Origin: CALMEC01 sp964434425
GTDB lineage: Bacteria; Actinomycetota; Thermoleophilia; Miltoncostaeales; Miltoncostaeaceae
Length of the DNA: 64,000 nt
Direction: 5' to 3'
Assembly (NCBI GenBank): GCA_964434425.1
Contig: CAYSVH010000005.1
Coordinates: 96,549 to 160,548 of the forward strand
Positions 24,523 through 33,497 of the stretch are shown here, piece by piece. Position numbers and translations under genes: made by a program. The notes beneath the pieces are model-generated. The model worked only from the letters and a program-made list of their open reading frames with translations, did not search any database and had not been told where the DNA came from. Positions within the stretch are counted from its first letter, which is position 1, and the number at the start of each line of letters is the position of its first letter.

Positions 24523-24528
24523 ATCGTA
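24523..24528 (-). promoter_or_regulatory. -10 element (TACGAT) of the kinase-ANTAR operon
   Basis: TACGAT ends 7 nt before the GTG at 24515, supporting that start and a leaderless mRNA. Confidence 0.55.
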
Positions 24529-24676
24529 CCCGCGGCGCGGTGACAGTCGCCTGACGGCGATCCGGTAGCGTCCGAGCTGGTTCGGACGTTCACGACGATG
24601 TCCGCATCGGAGGTCACGACGCCTCTCTGCCGCCGCGCGCAGGTCCAGGCTGCGCGTATTCGCAAAGGAGAGTCCG

Positions 24677-24877
24677 TTGCCCCGTCCACACCCTGCGCCC
24701 ACGTCGAAGCGCACCGATCGGTTGCATAGCGACCGGCCGATCCCGTCGCGTACTGTCCCGTTCATCCGTTCGCGGAGAAGCGGGTGGCGTCCGTCGTCCC
24801 CTGCGGACGGCGCACCGACTCGAGCGACCGGTGACTCCGTTCTCAATGCCCCCCGAAGTGTGGGAGAAATCCGATGA
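24677..24877 (+). other. Candidate 66-codon upstream ORF coupled to cydA
   Basis: Within the 358-bp gap between the kinase gene and cydA there is a TTG-started frame with GGAG 6 nt upstream (24667-24670). Its TGA overlaps the cydA ATG (ATGA), the same coupling used by real operon pairs here. The product would be Arg/Pro/Ser-rich with no domain, as chance GC-rich frames often are. Apart from this frame and the kinase promoter, I see nothing else in the gap; no palindromic Rex-like operator was found. Confidence 0.25.
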
Positions 24878-26277
24878 CACTCGACCTCGCCCGCTGGCAG
24901 TTCGGGATAACCACCGTCTACCACTTCCTGCTCGTCCCCATCACGATCGGTCTTTCCGGATTCGTGGCGCTGATGCAGACGCGGTGGGTGAAGACGGGCA
25001 ACCCCGAGTACCTGCGCATGACGCGGTTCTGGGGGAAGATCCTCCTCATCAACTTCGCTCTGGGCGTCGCCACCGGCATCGTCCAGGAGTTCCAGTTCGG
25101 CATGGCATGGAGCGAGTACTCACGCTTCGTCGGCGACGTGTTCGGTGCGCCGCTCGCGATGGAGGCGCTCATCGCGTTCTTCCTCGAGTCGACGTTCCTC
25201 GGCCTCTGGATCTTCGGCTGGGACCGCATGCCCAAGCGGCTGCACCTCGCCACCATCTGGGCGGTTTTCGTCGGAACGATGATCTCCGCGTACTTCATCC
25301 TCGCGGCGAACGCCTGGATGCAGTACCCGGTCGGGGCGACGTTCAACCCCGAGACCGGTCGCGCCGAACTCGACTCGTTCATCGAGATCCTCACCAGCCG
25401 CACCGCGCTGTTCGCGTTCGGCCACACCATCACCGCCGCGATCGCCACCGCCGGCGCACTCATCCTGGGTGTCTCGGCGTGGAAGCTCTACCGGGACAAG
25501 GGTCGTGAGAAGTCGTTCTTCATGACGTCTCTGCGGTGGGGTCTGCGCGGCACGCTGATCGCGACCATCGCCACCACCGTCGTCGGGCACTTCTTCGCGC
25601 AGTGGATGACCACCGTCCAGCCCATGAAGATGGCCGCCGCGGAGGCCCTGTACGAGACGACGGACGGCGCGGGACTCTCGCTCTTCGCCTGGAGCGGCTT
25701 CGAGTCGACGCCGAACGATCTGTGGATCAACGTCGAGATCCCCCGGCTCCTGTCGTTCATGGCGACCGACACCTTCGACGGTGAGGTCCGCGGCATCAAC
25801 GACATCCAGGCCGAGTACGAGGAGCGCTACGGTCCCGGCAACTACGTGCCGATCCTGGCCGTCACGTACTGGAGCTTCCGCGCGATGATGGGCATGGGCT
25901 TCTTCATGATCGCGGTGTCGGCGATCGGCCTCTTCATGCTGAGACGCGGCAGAGCACCGGGCAAGAAGTTCATGATCGCCGGCGTGGCGACCATCTTCGC
26001 CCCGCTCATCGCGAACAGCGCCGGATGGATCTTCACCGAGATGGGCCGTCAGCCATGGGTGGTCCAGGGCCTCCTGAAGACGGCGGACGGTGTCTCACCG
26101 CTCGGTGCGGGGACCATCTGGACCTCCCTCATCGGATTCACCCTCCTGTACGGCGCCCTGGCCGTGGCCGAGGTCTGGCTGATCCTGAAGGTGATCCGCA
26201 CGGGACCCGAGCCGCCACCCAAGCCGGTCGGCACGACCCCGGCAGGCGAGCACCTCCTCCCCACTCTCGGCTACTAG
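24874..26277 (+). CDS. cydA: Cytochrome bd quinol oxidase subunit I
   Basis: The 467-residue membrane protein carries the bd oxidase subunit I signature: the N-terminal heme ligand in TTVYHFLLVPITIG, GRQPWVVQGLLKTADGVSP in the quinol loop, and ESTFLGLWIFGW. It holds hemes b558, b595 and d, oxidises quinol and reduces oxygen with high affinity. The Q loop is of the short kind common in Gram-positives. GGGAG lies 11 nt before the ATG. It heads the cydA-cydB-cydD-cydC operon, interrupted only by dispersed repeat B after its stop. Confidence 0.96.
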   Translation: MTLDLARWQFGITTVYHFLLVPITIGLSGFVALMQTRWVKTGNPEYLRMTRFWGKILLINFALGVATGIVQEFQFGMAWSEYSRFVGDVFGAPLAMEALIAFFLESTFLGLWIFGWDRMPKRLHLATIWAVFVGTMISAYFILAANAWMQYPVGATFNPETGRAELDSFIEILTSRTALFAFGHTITAAIATAGALILGVSAWKLYRDKGREKSFFMTSLRWGLRGTLIATIATTVVGHFFAQWMTTVQPMKMAAAEALYETTDGAGLSLFAWSGFESTPNDLWINVEIPRLLSFMATDTFDGEVRGINDIQAEYEERYGPGNYVPILAVTYWSFRAMMGMGFFMIAVSAIGLFMLRRGRAPGKKFMIAGVATIFAPLIANSAGWIFTEMGRQPWVVQGLLKTADGVSPLGAGTIWTSLIGFTLLYGALAVAEVWLILKVIRTGPEPPPKPVGTTPAGEHLLPTLGY

Positions 26278-26490
26278 ATGGATACCTCCACGATCTCGCG
26301 GCGTGGTGTGTGCCCCCGGCGGCGCGGATGCGCTCCCAATCCAGCCGCCCGCCCCGGGCCGGCCACCGGGCGAGTCGGAAAGGACACCACCCTGTCCATC
26401 GGCGCCCGGTGGCTGGCCGGGGCCGGTGGGTGGATTGACCGCAGCCCCGTATCCACCGTGACCGCACCCCACATCCACGATCCCGCGGCA
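26274..26490. repeat. Dispersed intergenic repeat, longest copy B, inside the cyd operon
   Basis: About 215 bp starting at the cydA stop codon (CTAG at 26274-26277). The left end TAGATGGATACCTCCACGATC and the right part ATCCACGATCCCGCGG are imperfect inverted repeats. The interior carries GTGCCCCCGGCGGCGCG, GCCCCGGGCCGGCCACCGGG and, on the minus strand, GGTGGTGTCCTTTCCGA. Copies A, C, D and E align to parts of it. It is the only thing between cydA and the ribosome site of cydB and can fold into a long stem. Confidence 0.8.
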
Positions 26491-26509
26491 GCACCCATCA
26501 GGAGAACCA

Positions 26510-27559
26510 ATGTCACTCGTTGAGCTGTGGTTCATCATCATCGGAGTCCTCTTCACGGGGTACCTCGTCCTGGAGGGCTTCGACTTCGGAGTCGGCATGC
26601 TCCTCCACCCGGTCGGGCGCACGCTCAACGAGCGCCGTCAGGCGCTCAAGACCATCGGACCCGTCTGGGACGGCAACGAGGTCTGGCTGCTCACCGCCGG
26701 CGGCGCCATGTTCGCCGCGTTCCCGGAGTGGTACGCCACGCTGTTCTCGGGCTACTACCTGGCCCTGTTCGCCATCCTGATGGCGCTCATCATCCGCGTG
26801 GTCGCGATCGAGTACCGCAACAAGCACGACGGCGAGCGATGGCAGCGCCGATGGGACCTCGCCATCGTCGTGTCGAGCGCTCTCCCGGCGTTCCTGTGGG
26901 GCGTCGCGTTCGCCAACATCGTCGGAGGCAGCCCGCTCAACGAGGAGGGCGTCTTCGTCGGGAGCTTCTGGGACCTGATTCACCCGTACGCGCTCCTCGG
27001 CGGTCTCGTGACCCTGTCCCTCTTCCTCCTCCACGGAGCCCACTACCTCGCGCTGCGGTCCCTGGGCCCGGTGCGCGAACGTGCCAATCGCATCGCGACG
27101 ATGCTCTGGCTTCCGACCGTCCTGATCGTGGCGGGCTTCGCCGTGTGGACCCTCGCGAGCGCTCAGACGGTGCGCGTCGTGGCCGTCATCGGCGCCGCGG
27201 TGGCCGCCGCCGCACTCATCGCCGTCCTGCCGATGCACCGCACCGGACGTGAGGGCTGGGCGTTCGGTCTCACATCGCTCACCATCACCGGCGCCCTCGT
27301 GATGCTCTGGGCGACGCTCTTCCCCAACGCCATGGTGTCGTCCAACGGTGAGGAGACGAACCTCCTGCTGGTGGACGCCGCCTCGACGCACACGACCCTC
27401 GTCGTCATGACGATCGTCGCGGTGATCATGACGCCGATCGTGCTCATGTACCAGGCGTGGACCTACTGGGTGTTCCGTCAGCGCGTCGGCACGGCGCCCG
27501 ACGAGGAGATCCATCTGGCCGTCAGCTGGTGGTCGAAGAAGCCGAGCGAGGAGGGATGA
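26510..27559 (+). CDS. cydB: Cytochrome bd quinol oxidase subunit II
   Basis: The 349-residue protein starts MSLVELWFIIIGVLFTGYLVLEGFD and has GPVWDGNEVWLLTAGGAMFAAFP, both hallmarks of CydB. It pairs with CydA in the membrane. AGGAG precedes the ATG by 7 nt. The stop overlaps the cydD start (ATGA). The gap to cydA, 232 bp, is filled by repeat B, so the stoichiometry of the two subunits may depend on how that RNA folds. Confidence 0.95.
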   Translation: MSLVELWFIIIGVLFTGYLVLEGFDFGVGMLLHPVGRTLNERRQALKTIGPVWDGNEVWLLTAGGAMFAAFPEWYATLFSGYYLALFAILMALIIRVVAIEYRNKHDGERWQRRWDLAIVVSSALPAFLWGVAFANIVGGSPLNEEGVFVGSFWDLIHPYALLGGLVTLSLFLLHGAHYLALRSLGPVRERANRIATMLWLPTVLIVAGFAVWTLASAQTVRVVAVIGAAVAAAALIAVLPMHRTGREGWAFGLTSLTITGALVMLWATLFPNAMVSSNGEETNLLLVDAASTHTTLVVMTIVAVIMTPIVLMYQAWTYWVFRQRVGTAPDEEIHLAVSWWSKKPSEEG

Positions 27560-29244
27560 AACACCGGCGGCGACGGACCGACATGGGTGAGATCTCACCC
27601 ACCCTGCGCCGCCATCGGGCGCGCGTGTCCGTCGTCGCCGCCCTCATCTCGATCACCGTCGTCGTCCAGGGGATCGCCCTGGCGGCCGCTCTGGCAGACG
27701 GTGTCGCCGAGCGCGCCTGGACGGTCGCCGTCGCCGCGGTGATGGTGGCCGGGCTGGCCATGCTGGCACGGGCCGTGCTCACCTGGTTCGCCGAGGTGAC
27801 GGGACGACGGGCGGGTTCCGAGGCGATGGCGGACCTGCGCGGGAGGATCCTCACCTCGGCCCTCGCCACGGTCCCCGGATCGCGCGGTGGACGCACCGGA
27901 GGTGAGATCGCCACCCTCACGGTCCACGGAGGCGATGCCGTCGAACGCTGGGCCGGCCGCGTCGTCCTCCAGCAGGCGCTCGCCGTCACCACGCCCGTTG
28001 CCGCCCTGGTCGCCATCGCCTGGCTCGACTGGCTCTCGGCCGCGATCCTCCTCCCAACCCTGCCGCTTCTCATCCTCTTCCTGGTGCTCGCCGGAGCCGA
28101 CGCCAAGAAGGCCTCCGACTCACGCCTCGCCGCCATGCGCCTTCTGGGCGGCCACATGCTGGACGTGCTGCGCGGGCTGCCGGTGCTCCGGAGCTTCGGT
28201 CGCGCCGAGCGCCAGGCCGGAGAGCTCGAGCGGGCGGGTGACGCCTACCGCCGCGAGACCGTGGCGACCCTTCGCTCGGCGTTCACGAGCGCCTTCGTCC
28301 TCGAGTTCATGGCGATGCTGGGGACCGCGCTCGTGGCGGTCACGGCGGGCGTCCGCCTGGTCCACGGGAGCATGGACTTCGAGCCGGCCATGGCCGTCCT
28401 GCTCCTGGCGCCCGAGCTCTACCTGCCCCTGCGCAACATGGGCAACGAGTACCACGCCGCCGCCGAGGCCAGGGCCACACTGGACGCCGCACGGGCCGCC
28501 TGCGAGGTGCCCGAGGCCATCCCGGCCGGTCACGCGGGCGTTCCGTCCCCGGATCCGGGCGCCGCGCCCGTCACCCTCGACGGCGTACGGGTGGTCGTCG
28601 ACGGCGGGCGCACCGTCCTCGACGGCGCCGGGCTCACCCTCGCCCCCGGGCGGACGATCGCACTCATCGGAGCGAGCGGGGCGGGCAAGAGCACGGTCCT
28701 GCGTCTGCTGCTGGGACTGCAGGCACCGACATCCGGGTTCATCCGGTGCGGAGACGTCGACATCGCCGACACGGACCTGGCCTCCTGGCGCGACCGCATC
28801 GCCTGGATCCCGCAGTCCCCGGTGGTCCTGCCCGACACACTCGCCGCGAACCTCCGCATCGCGCGCGCCGACGCGTCGGACGACGACCTGTGGGAGGCGC
28901 TCCGCGTCGCGCGTCTCGACACATGGGCCCGGGGGCTTCCGAACGGGCTGGACGAACGCGTGGGGGACGGAGGCGTCGCCATCTCGGCCGGCGAGCGTCG
29001 CCGGTTGGGTCTCGCCCGCGCGGTGCTGCGCCGCGCCGGCGTGATCCTCGCCGATGAGCCCACGGCCAATCTGGACGCGCGGACCGCCGAGCTGGTGCGC
29101 GGCGGGCTCCGCGACCTCGTCCGCGATCGGTCCGCCGTGATCGTCACCCACGAGCCCGACGTCCTGGATCTGGTCGACGACGTCCTCGAGCTCCGCGACG
29201 GGCGCATCGCACCGGCTTCCGGGCACGTCCTGGAGGCCGTGTGA
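27556..29244 (+). CDS. cydD: CydD-type ABC exporter half (cytochrome bd assembly)
   Basis: The 562-residue protein has an N-terminal six-helix ABC exporter domain and a C-terminal ATPase with Walker A GASGAGKST near residue 380 and Walker B VILADEPTANLD. The signature reads ISAGERRRLGLARAVL instead of LSGGQ, so one ATP site may be weak. With CydC it forms the heterodimer that exports glutathione/cysteine or handles heme for bd oxidase assembly. GAGGAGGG precedes the ATG, which overlaps the cydB stop. Confidence 0.92.
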   Translation: MKHRRRRTDMGEISPTLRRHRARVSVVAALISITVVVQGIALAAALADGVAERAWTVAVAAVMVAGLAMLARAVLTWFAEVTGRRAGSEAMADLRGRILTSALATVPGSRGGRTGGEIATLTVHGGDAVERWAGRVVLQQALAVTTPVAALVAIAWLDWLSAAILLPTLPLLILFLVLAGADAKKASDSRLAAMRLLGGHMLDVLRGLPVLRSFGRAERQAGELERAGDAYRRETVATLRSAFTSAFVLEFMAMLGTALVAVTAGVRLVHGSMDFEPAMAVLLLAPELYLPLRNMGNEYHAAAEARATLDAARAACEVPEAIPAGHAGVPSPDPGAAPVTLDGVRVVVDGGRTVLDGAGLTLAPGRTIALIGASGAGKSTVLRLLLGLQAPTSGFIRCGDVDIADTDLASWRDRIAWIPQSPVVLPDTLAANLRIARADASDDDLWEALRVARLDTWARGLPNGLDERVGDGGVAISAGERRRLGLARAVLRRAGVILADEPTANLDARTAELVRGGLRDLVRDRSAVIVTHEPDVLDLVDDVLELRDGRIAPASGHVLEAV

Positions 29245-30893
29245 GTACGGCCGCCGGCATCGGGCCCCGCGTGACGACGGGCATCGGCTCCTCGAGGCGT
29301 CGCCGGGAGTTCCTCCTGGCGTGCCTGCTCGCCACTCTGGCGACCATGGCGTCGCCCGCGCTCCTCTCCCTCTCCGGCTACCTGCTCGCCCGCGCCTCCC
29401 AGGCACCCCCGATCCTCACGCTCACCACGGCGATCGTCGGCGTACGGCTCTTCGCGGTGGTGCGCGCCGCGGGCCGCTACGGCGAACGTCTGGTGTCGCA
29501 CGACCTCGCTCTGCGGCTGCTCACGGGGACCCGCGTCCACGTGTACGAGCGGATGACCGCCCGTCTGCACACCGGCGAGTCCACATCCCTGCTCGACCGC
29601 CTGGTGGCCGACACCGAACGCCTTCAGGACCGGATCGTCCGCGTTCGCGTTCCGGCCGTCGCGATCGCCGTGACCGGGGTCGTCGCGGTCGGTGTGACCC
29701 TTCTGGTCGAACGCACGGCCGGTCTGGCGCTGGCCGCCGGGATCGTGCTCCACGTGATCGTCACATGGATGATCGAGGTTCCCTCCGGACGCCGGCGTGC
29801 ACGGGAGCACGCACGGTTGCGCGAGTCGCTCACCGGCGAGCTCGTCGCCGTCCTCGACGGTGCATCCGAGCTCGTGGCGTGGGGTGCCGGTGAGGATCGC
29901 GCGGCCCGCGCCGCTGCCCTCGGCGCACAGGTCGACCGGCGCGTCCGCCGTGACGCCGCGCGGGCGAGTGCCGGCCTGGCCGTCTCGCTGGTCATGACCG
30001 GGGCCACGACCCTGATCGTCCTCCTCATCACGAACGCCGCCGTGGCCGATGGGAGGCTCGGACCGAACGCCGTGCCGGCGCTCGCGCTGCTGGCCTTCGG
30101 CGCCATGGAGTCGGTGGGTGCCCTGTCCGACGTGTTCGCGGCACGCAATGAGGTCGCCGTGGCGGCCGAGCGCATCGCCGCGGTGATCGACGACGCACCC
30201 GCTCCAGTCGACCGTGACAGGTCGTCCACGACCCCGACCGCCGTCGCGACGGCGGGTCTCAGCGCGCGCCGCGTATGCGTCCGGCTGGGAGAACGCGAGA
30301 TACTGCGCGACGTCGACCTCGACGTCGGTCCGGGCGAGCGCGTCGCCCTCGTGGGCGCATCGGGCGTCGGGAAGTCGGTCCTGACCCGGGTGATGCTCGG
30401 GCTGCAGGCACAGGACACCGGGTCCGCTGCGGTCGACGGCCATCCCGTGGCCGACATGGACGAGGCACGACGGGCCGCCGCGGTCTGCTGGGCGCCCCAG
30501 GACCCCTACCTCTTCCCCACGTCGATCGCGGACAACGTCCGGATCGCCCGTCCGGATGCCGACGACGCCGCCGTCGAGGACGCGCTGCGCCGTGTCGGGG
30601 CCGGCCCGTGGATCGACTCCCTGCCCGACGGCGTGCACACGCGCGTGGGCGAGTTCGGCGCACGATGCTCCGGAGGTGAACGTCAGCGCGTCGGCCTGGC
30701 CCGGGTTGCGCTCTCCCACGCCCCCTACGCCGTGCTCGACGAGCCGGCCAGCCATCTGCCGCGCGACGAGGTGCATGCCGCGATCCGTGGGGCGATCGAT
30801 GCGCGGGCCGACCGCGGTGTCCTGCTCGTGACGCACCATCGCGACGAGCTCGAGCTCATGGACAGGGTCGTCCCACTCGATGCCCCGGGCTGA
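29241..30893 (+). CDS. cydC: CydC-type ABC exporter half (cytochrome bd assembly)
   Basis: The 550-residue protein pairs with CydD. It has six transmembrane helices, then an ATPase with Walker A GASGVGKSVL, signature CSGGERQRVGLARVAL and Walker B YAVLDEPASHL. The GTG start overlaps the cydD stop (GTGA). It is the last gene of the cyd operon; the next gene has its own promoter. Confidence 0.92.
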   Translation: MSTAAGIGPRVTTGIGSSRRRREFLLACLLATLATMASPALLSLSGYLLARASQAPPILTLTTAIVGVRLFAVVRAAGRYGERLVSHDLALRLLTGTRVHVYERMTARLHTGESTSLLDRLVADTERLQDRIVRVRVPAVAIAVTGVVAVGVTLLVERTAGLALAAGIVLHVIVTWMIEVPSGRRRAREHARLRESLTGELVAVLDGASELVAWGAGEDRAARAAALGAQVDRRVRRDAARASAGLAVSLVMTGATTLIVLLITNAAVADGRLGPNAVPALALLAFGAMESVGALSDVFAARNEVAVAAERIAAVIDDAPAPVDRDRSSTTPTAVATAGLSARRVCVRLGEREILRDVDLDVGPGERVALVGASGVGKSVLTRVMLGLQAQDTGSAAVDGHPVADMDEARRAAAVCWAPQDPYLFPTSIADNVRIARPDADDAAVEDALRRVGAGPWIDSLPDGVHTRVGEFGARCSGGERQRVGLARVALSHAPYAVLDEPASHLPRDEVHAAIRGAIDARADRGVLLVTHHRDELELMDRVVPLDAPG

Positions 30894-31042
30894 GATCCCA
30901 CCGGTACGGGGCGACTCGTCCGGGTCGATGGGCCGTTCTGCCTCTCCGCGTCGCCCGGATCGCGATGCGGCCCGACTGCGGCCCGCGGGTCGGCCTCTCC
31001 GGATCGTCACCGGGTTCTGTGTGCGCGTCGGGCCCTCCCCGC

Positions 31043-31048
31043 TAACCT
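31043..31048 (+). promoter_or_regulatory. -10 element (TAACCT) of the cell-wall hydrolase-like gene
   Basis: TAACCT ends 8 nt before the GTG start at 31057, a leaderless arrangement that supports this start. Confidence 0.55.
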
Positions 31049-31056
31049 TACGAATC

Positions 31057-32199
31057 GTGCCGTCTCGCCGTCGCATCGTCGCCGCAGCCCTCGCGCTCGG
31101 AGCATCGTTCACCGCCGGAGGGCTCGCGCTGGCGAACCCCGACGACCCCAAGGGCTCGCTCAGCTGCGTCGGCCCTCTCGACGCGGCGGGCATCGACCGT
31201 GTGCTCTCGGACGCGGGGAGCCCGCTGGCCGGTCAGGGCACGACGTTCGTGAACGCCGCCGCGTCCGTCGGTCTCGACCCGCGCGCACTCGTCGCGATCG
31301 CGGGTCACGAGACGATCTTCATGGTCTACGGCCCGGCCGCGCGTATCAACAACCCGTTCGGCATCGGGCCAGGCCGTGTGTATCCGAACCCCGCCGCGTC
31401 GATCCGGGCCGCGGCGACGCTCCTCGCGAAGAACTACGTGGGCGAGGGCCGCACCACGCTCGCGACCATCAGCGCGAAGTACGCGCCGGTCGGCGTCGCG
31501 AACGACCCCACCAACCTGAACGCCAACTGGGTCGGTGGAGTGGGCACGCTCTACGCACGCCTGGGGGGTGACCCGGACGCCCCCATCACGCTCAACGCCC
31601 AGCCGACGTCGTGCGACGCCTCCACCGGGGTGACGCCCGCGATCACCGGTGCGCCTGGGTCACCGGGAGCGACACCGACGGCCACCCCGCCCGCGGAGGA
31701 GTCCGCCTCCGACCTCAGGGTCTGGGACGGGACGGTCCCCACCATCGCCTCACCCGCGATGGAGCACGGTGCCGATCCGTTCACCGGGGAGGCGGCGACG
31801 GTCGACGGCTTCGTGTTCCCGGTGTCGGGCACCACCACCGCCCGGGTCCGTGACGACTTCGCGAAGCCCGGGCCCACCGGCTGCTACGAACGGGCCATCC
31901 GCTGCGCCGTCACGGTGACGGCCGCCCGCGGGGACGCCGTCGTGGCGGTGGCCAACGGTCGTCTCGCCACCGCGACGGCCGACGAGCAGGCGGCGGGCGT
32001 CGCCTTCTGGCTCACCATGCGCTCAGGCGACCGTTTCGGCTACGGGCAGCTGCACACGTACGAGGGCGGCATCATGGAGGGCGCCACGGTCAACGCCGGT
32101 CAGCCCATCGGTACCGCGGCCGGTCCGCTCGTCGTCGCATGGGAGCGCTCGGGTCACCGCATCAACCCCGCACCGCTCCTCCGGGCCACGCTCACGTAG
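31057..32199 (+). CDS. Secreted cell-wall protein: glucosaminidase-like domain plus degenerate M23-like domain
   Basis: The 380-residue protein has a signal peptide (hydrophobic residues 7-25). Residues 45-180 resemble LytG/FlgJ-type glucosaminidases: VGLDPRALVAIAGHETIF with a Glu at the usual catalytic place, INNPFGIG, and repeated Ala-rich helices. A Ser/Thr/Pro/Glu linker follows. The C-terminal ~150 residues look like a lysostaphin-type M23 domain (RDDFAKPG...GDRFGYGQLHTYEGGIMEGATVNAGQPIG), but the HxxxD and HxH zinc ligands are mostly gone. That domain may only bind the wall. Confidence 0.75.
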   Translation: MPSRRRIVAAALALGASFTAGGLALANPDDPKGSLSCVGPLDAAGIDRVLSDAGSPLAGQGTTFVNAAASVGLDPRALVAIAGHETIFMVYGPAARINNPFGIGPGRVYPNPAASIRAAATLLAKNYVGEGRTTLATISAKYAPVGVANDPTNLNANWVGGVGTLYARLGGDPDAPITLNAQPTSCDASTGVTPAITGAPGSPGATPTATPPAEESASDLRVWDGTVPTIASPAMEHGADPFTGEAATVDGFVFPVSGTTTARVRDDFAKPGPTGCYERAIRCAVTVTAARGDAVVAVANGRLATATADEQAAGVAFWLTMRSGDRFGYGQLHTYEGGIMEGATVNAGQPIGTAAGPLVVAWERSGHRINPAPLLRATLT

Positions 32200-32273
32200 G
32201 AACAACCGCACGGTGCCGCCCCTGGCGCCTCGGCCTCCCCTTTCGTACAGGGGATTTCACGACCTTCGTCCAG

Positions 32274-32301
32274 TTGTCCGTCCGTGGAGCGACGCTATCG
32301 T
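32274..32301 (+). promoter_or_regulatory. Promoter-like TTGTCC-16-TATCGT in the 32200-32498 gap
   Basis: TTGTCC (32274-32279) and TATCGT (32296-32301) are spaced 16 bp. A second hexamer TACCCT at about 32459 also faces the oxidoreductase. Between them lies a small frame starting at 32390 (MTLWPWPRV) with a good GGGAGGAA site, but it continues as a shadow of the next gene. Nothing else is visible in this gap. Confidence 0.4.
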
Positions 32302-32498
32302 TGTTGGTGGTCTTACGACCAGTGGGCCGTACAGCGGACGCACCGGGTGCGGGATCCGCCTCCCATGGATGACGGGAGGAACACGAGCATGACTCTCTGG
32401 CCATGGCCTCGGGTTTGTGCGTCCGCCGGCCCCAACCACATGAGACGATCCGGGTCGCTACCCTCTCGCGAGACATCGGCGATGAAGGGGAGTCACCC

Positions 32499-33497
32499 AT
32501 GCAGGCAATCCAGCTCATCGAGACCGGCGCACCCGAGGTGCTCGCCGTCCGAGAGGTACCCGACCCCGTGGCGGGCCCCGGCGAGGTCGTCGTCGAGCTC
32601 CGGGCGTCGGCGCTCAACCGGCGCGACATCTTTCTCCGCAGGGGGATCGCACCGTCCCCGCTTCCGGTCATCCCCGGATCCGACGGCGCCGGTGTCGTCC
32701 GTACGCTCGGCGACGGGGTGTCCGGTGTGGCGGAGGGCGACGAGGTCGTCATCCTCCCATCCCTCGGCTGGGGGGACCGCGAGGCCGCTCCCGCACCCGG
32801 ATTCCGCATCCTCGGCGGCCCGGACGACGGCACCTACGCCGAACTGATCTCGATTCCCGCCGAGAACGTCTTCCCGAAGCCGGGCCGGCTCTCGTGGGAG
32901 GAGGCGGCGGCGCTCCCCCTCGCGGGCCTGACCGCCTGGCGCGCGCTCATGAGCCGGTGCGCGCTCGCCGCCGGCGAGACGGTCCTCATCCTGGGGATCG
33001 GCGGCGGCGTGGCGACGTTCGCCCTCCACCTCGCCAAGGCCGCGGGGGCACGCGTCATCGTGACGTCGTCCAGCGACGAGAAGCTCGAGCGTGCCGGGGA
33101 GCTCGGTGCGGACGGTGGCGTGAACTACACCTCCGACGACTGGGTCGGTCAGGTGAAGGAGATCACGGGCGGCGGAGTCGACGTCGCCGTCGATTCCGTC
33201 GGATCCACATGGGCCGACACCGTCAACTGCCTGGCACCGGGTGGCCGCATGGCCGTCTTCGGCGGCACGGGCGGCGGCAAGGTCGAGCTGATGGTCCGGC
33301 CCGTCACCGTGGGACAGGTCAGCATCCTCGGCACCACGATGGGAAGCCCACGCGACTTCGCCGCGCTCCTGGCCGCCGTCGACGACGCGACGTGGGTGCC
33401 CGTCATCGACAGTGTCCGGCCGCTCGCCGAGACCGTTGACGCACACGCACGCGAAGAGGACGGATCGCACTTCGGCAAGCTCGTCCTCGTCCCGTGA
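32499..33497 (+). CDS. Zinc-type alcohol dehydrogenase/quinone oxidoreductase
   Basis: The 332-residue MDR-family protein has the GroES-like N-terminal domain (LRASALNRRDIFLRRG; PGSDGAGVV) and the NADPH Rossmann fold (ETVLILGIGGGVATFALHLAKAAGA). The residues at the catalytic zinc sites are not clearly cysteines, so a zinc-free quinone oxidoreductase is more likely. GGGGAG lies 9 nt before the ATG. The stop overlaps the next start (GTGA). Confidence 0.88.
   Translation: MQAIQLIETGAPEVLAVREVPDPVAGPGEVVVELRASALNRRDIFLRRGIAPSPLPVIPGSDGAGVVRTLGDGVSGVAEGDEVVILPSLGWGDREAAPAPGFRILGGPDDGTYAELISIPAENVFPKPGRLSWEEAAALPLAGLTAWRALMSRCALAAGETVLILGIGGGVATFALHLAKAAGARVIVTSSSDEKLERAGELGADGGVNYTSDDWVGQVKEITGGGVDVAVDSVGSTWADTVNCLAPGGRMAVFGGTGGGKVELMVRPVTVGQVSILGTTMGSPRDFAALLAAVDDATWVPVIDSVRPLAETVDAHAREEDGSHFGKLVLVP

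Noticed and set aside
28530..31193. 887-codon minus-strand open frame
   Set aside because: Antisense to cydD/cydC; composition typical of shadows.
32390..32847. Small gene starting MTLWPWPRV with a good ribosome site
   Set aside because: The frame soon becomes a shadow of the oxidoreductase gene, with Ser/Arg-rich product and no natural end.
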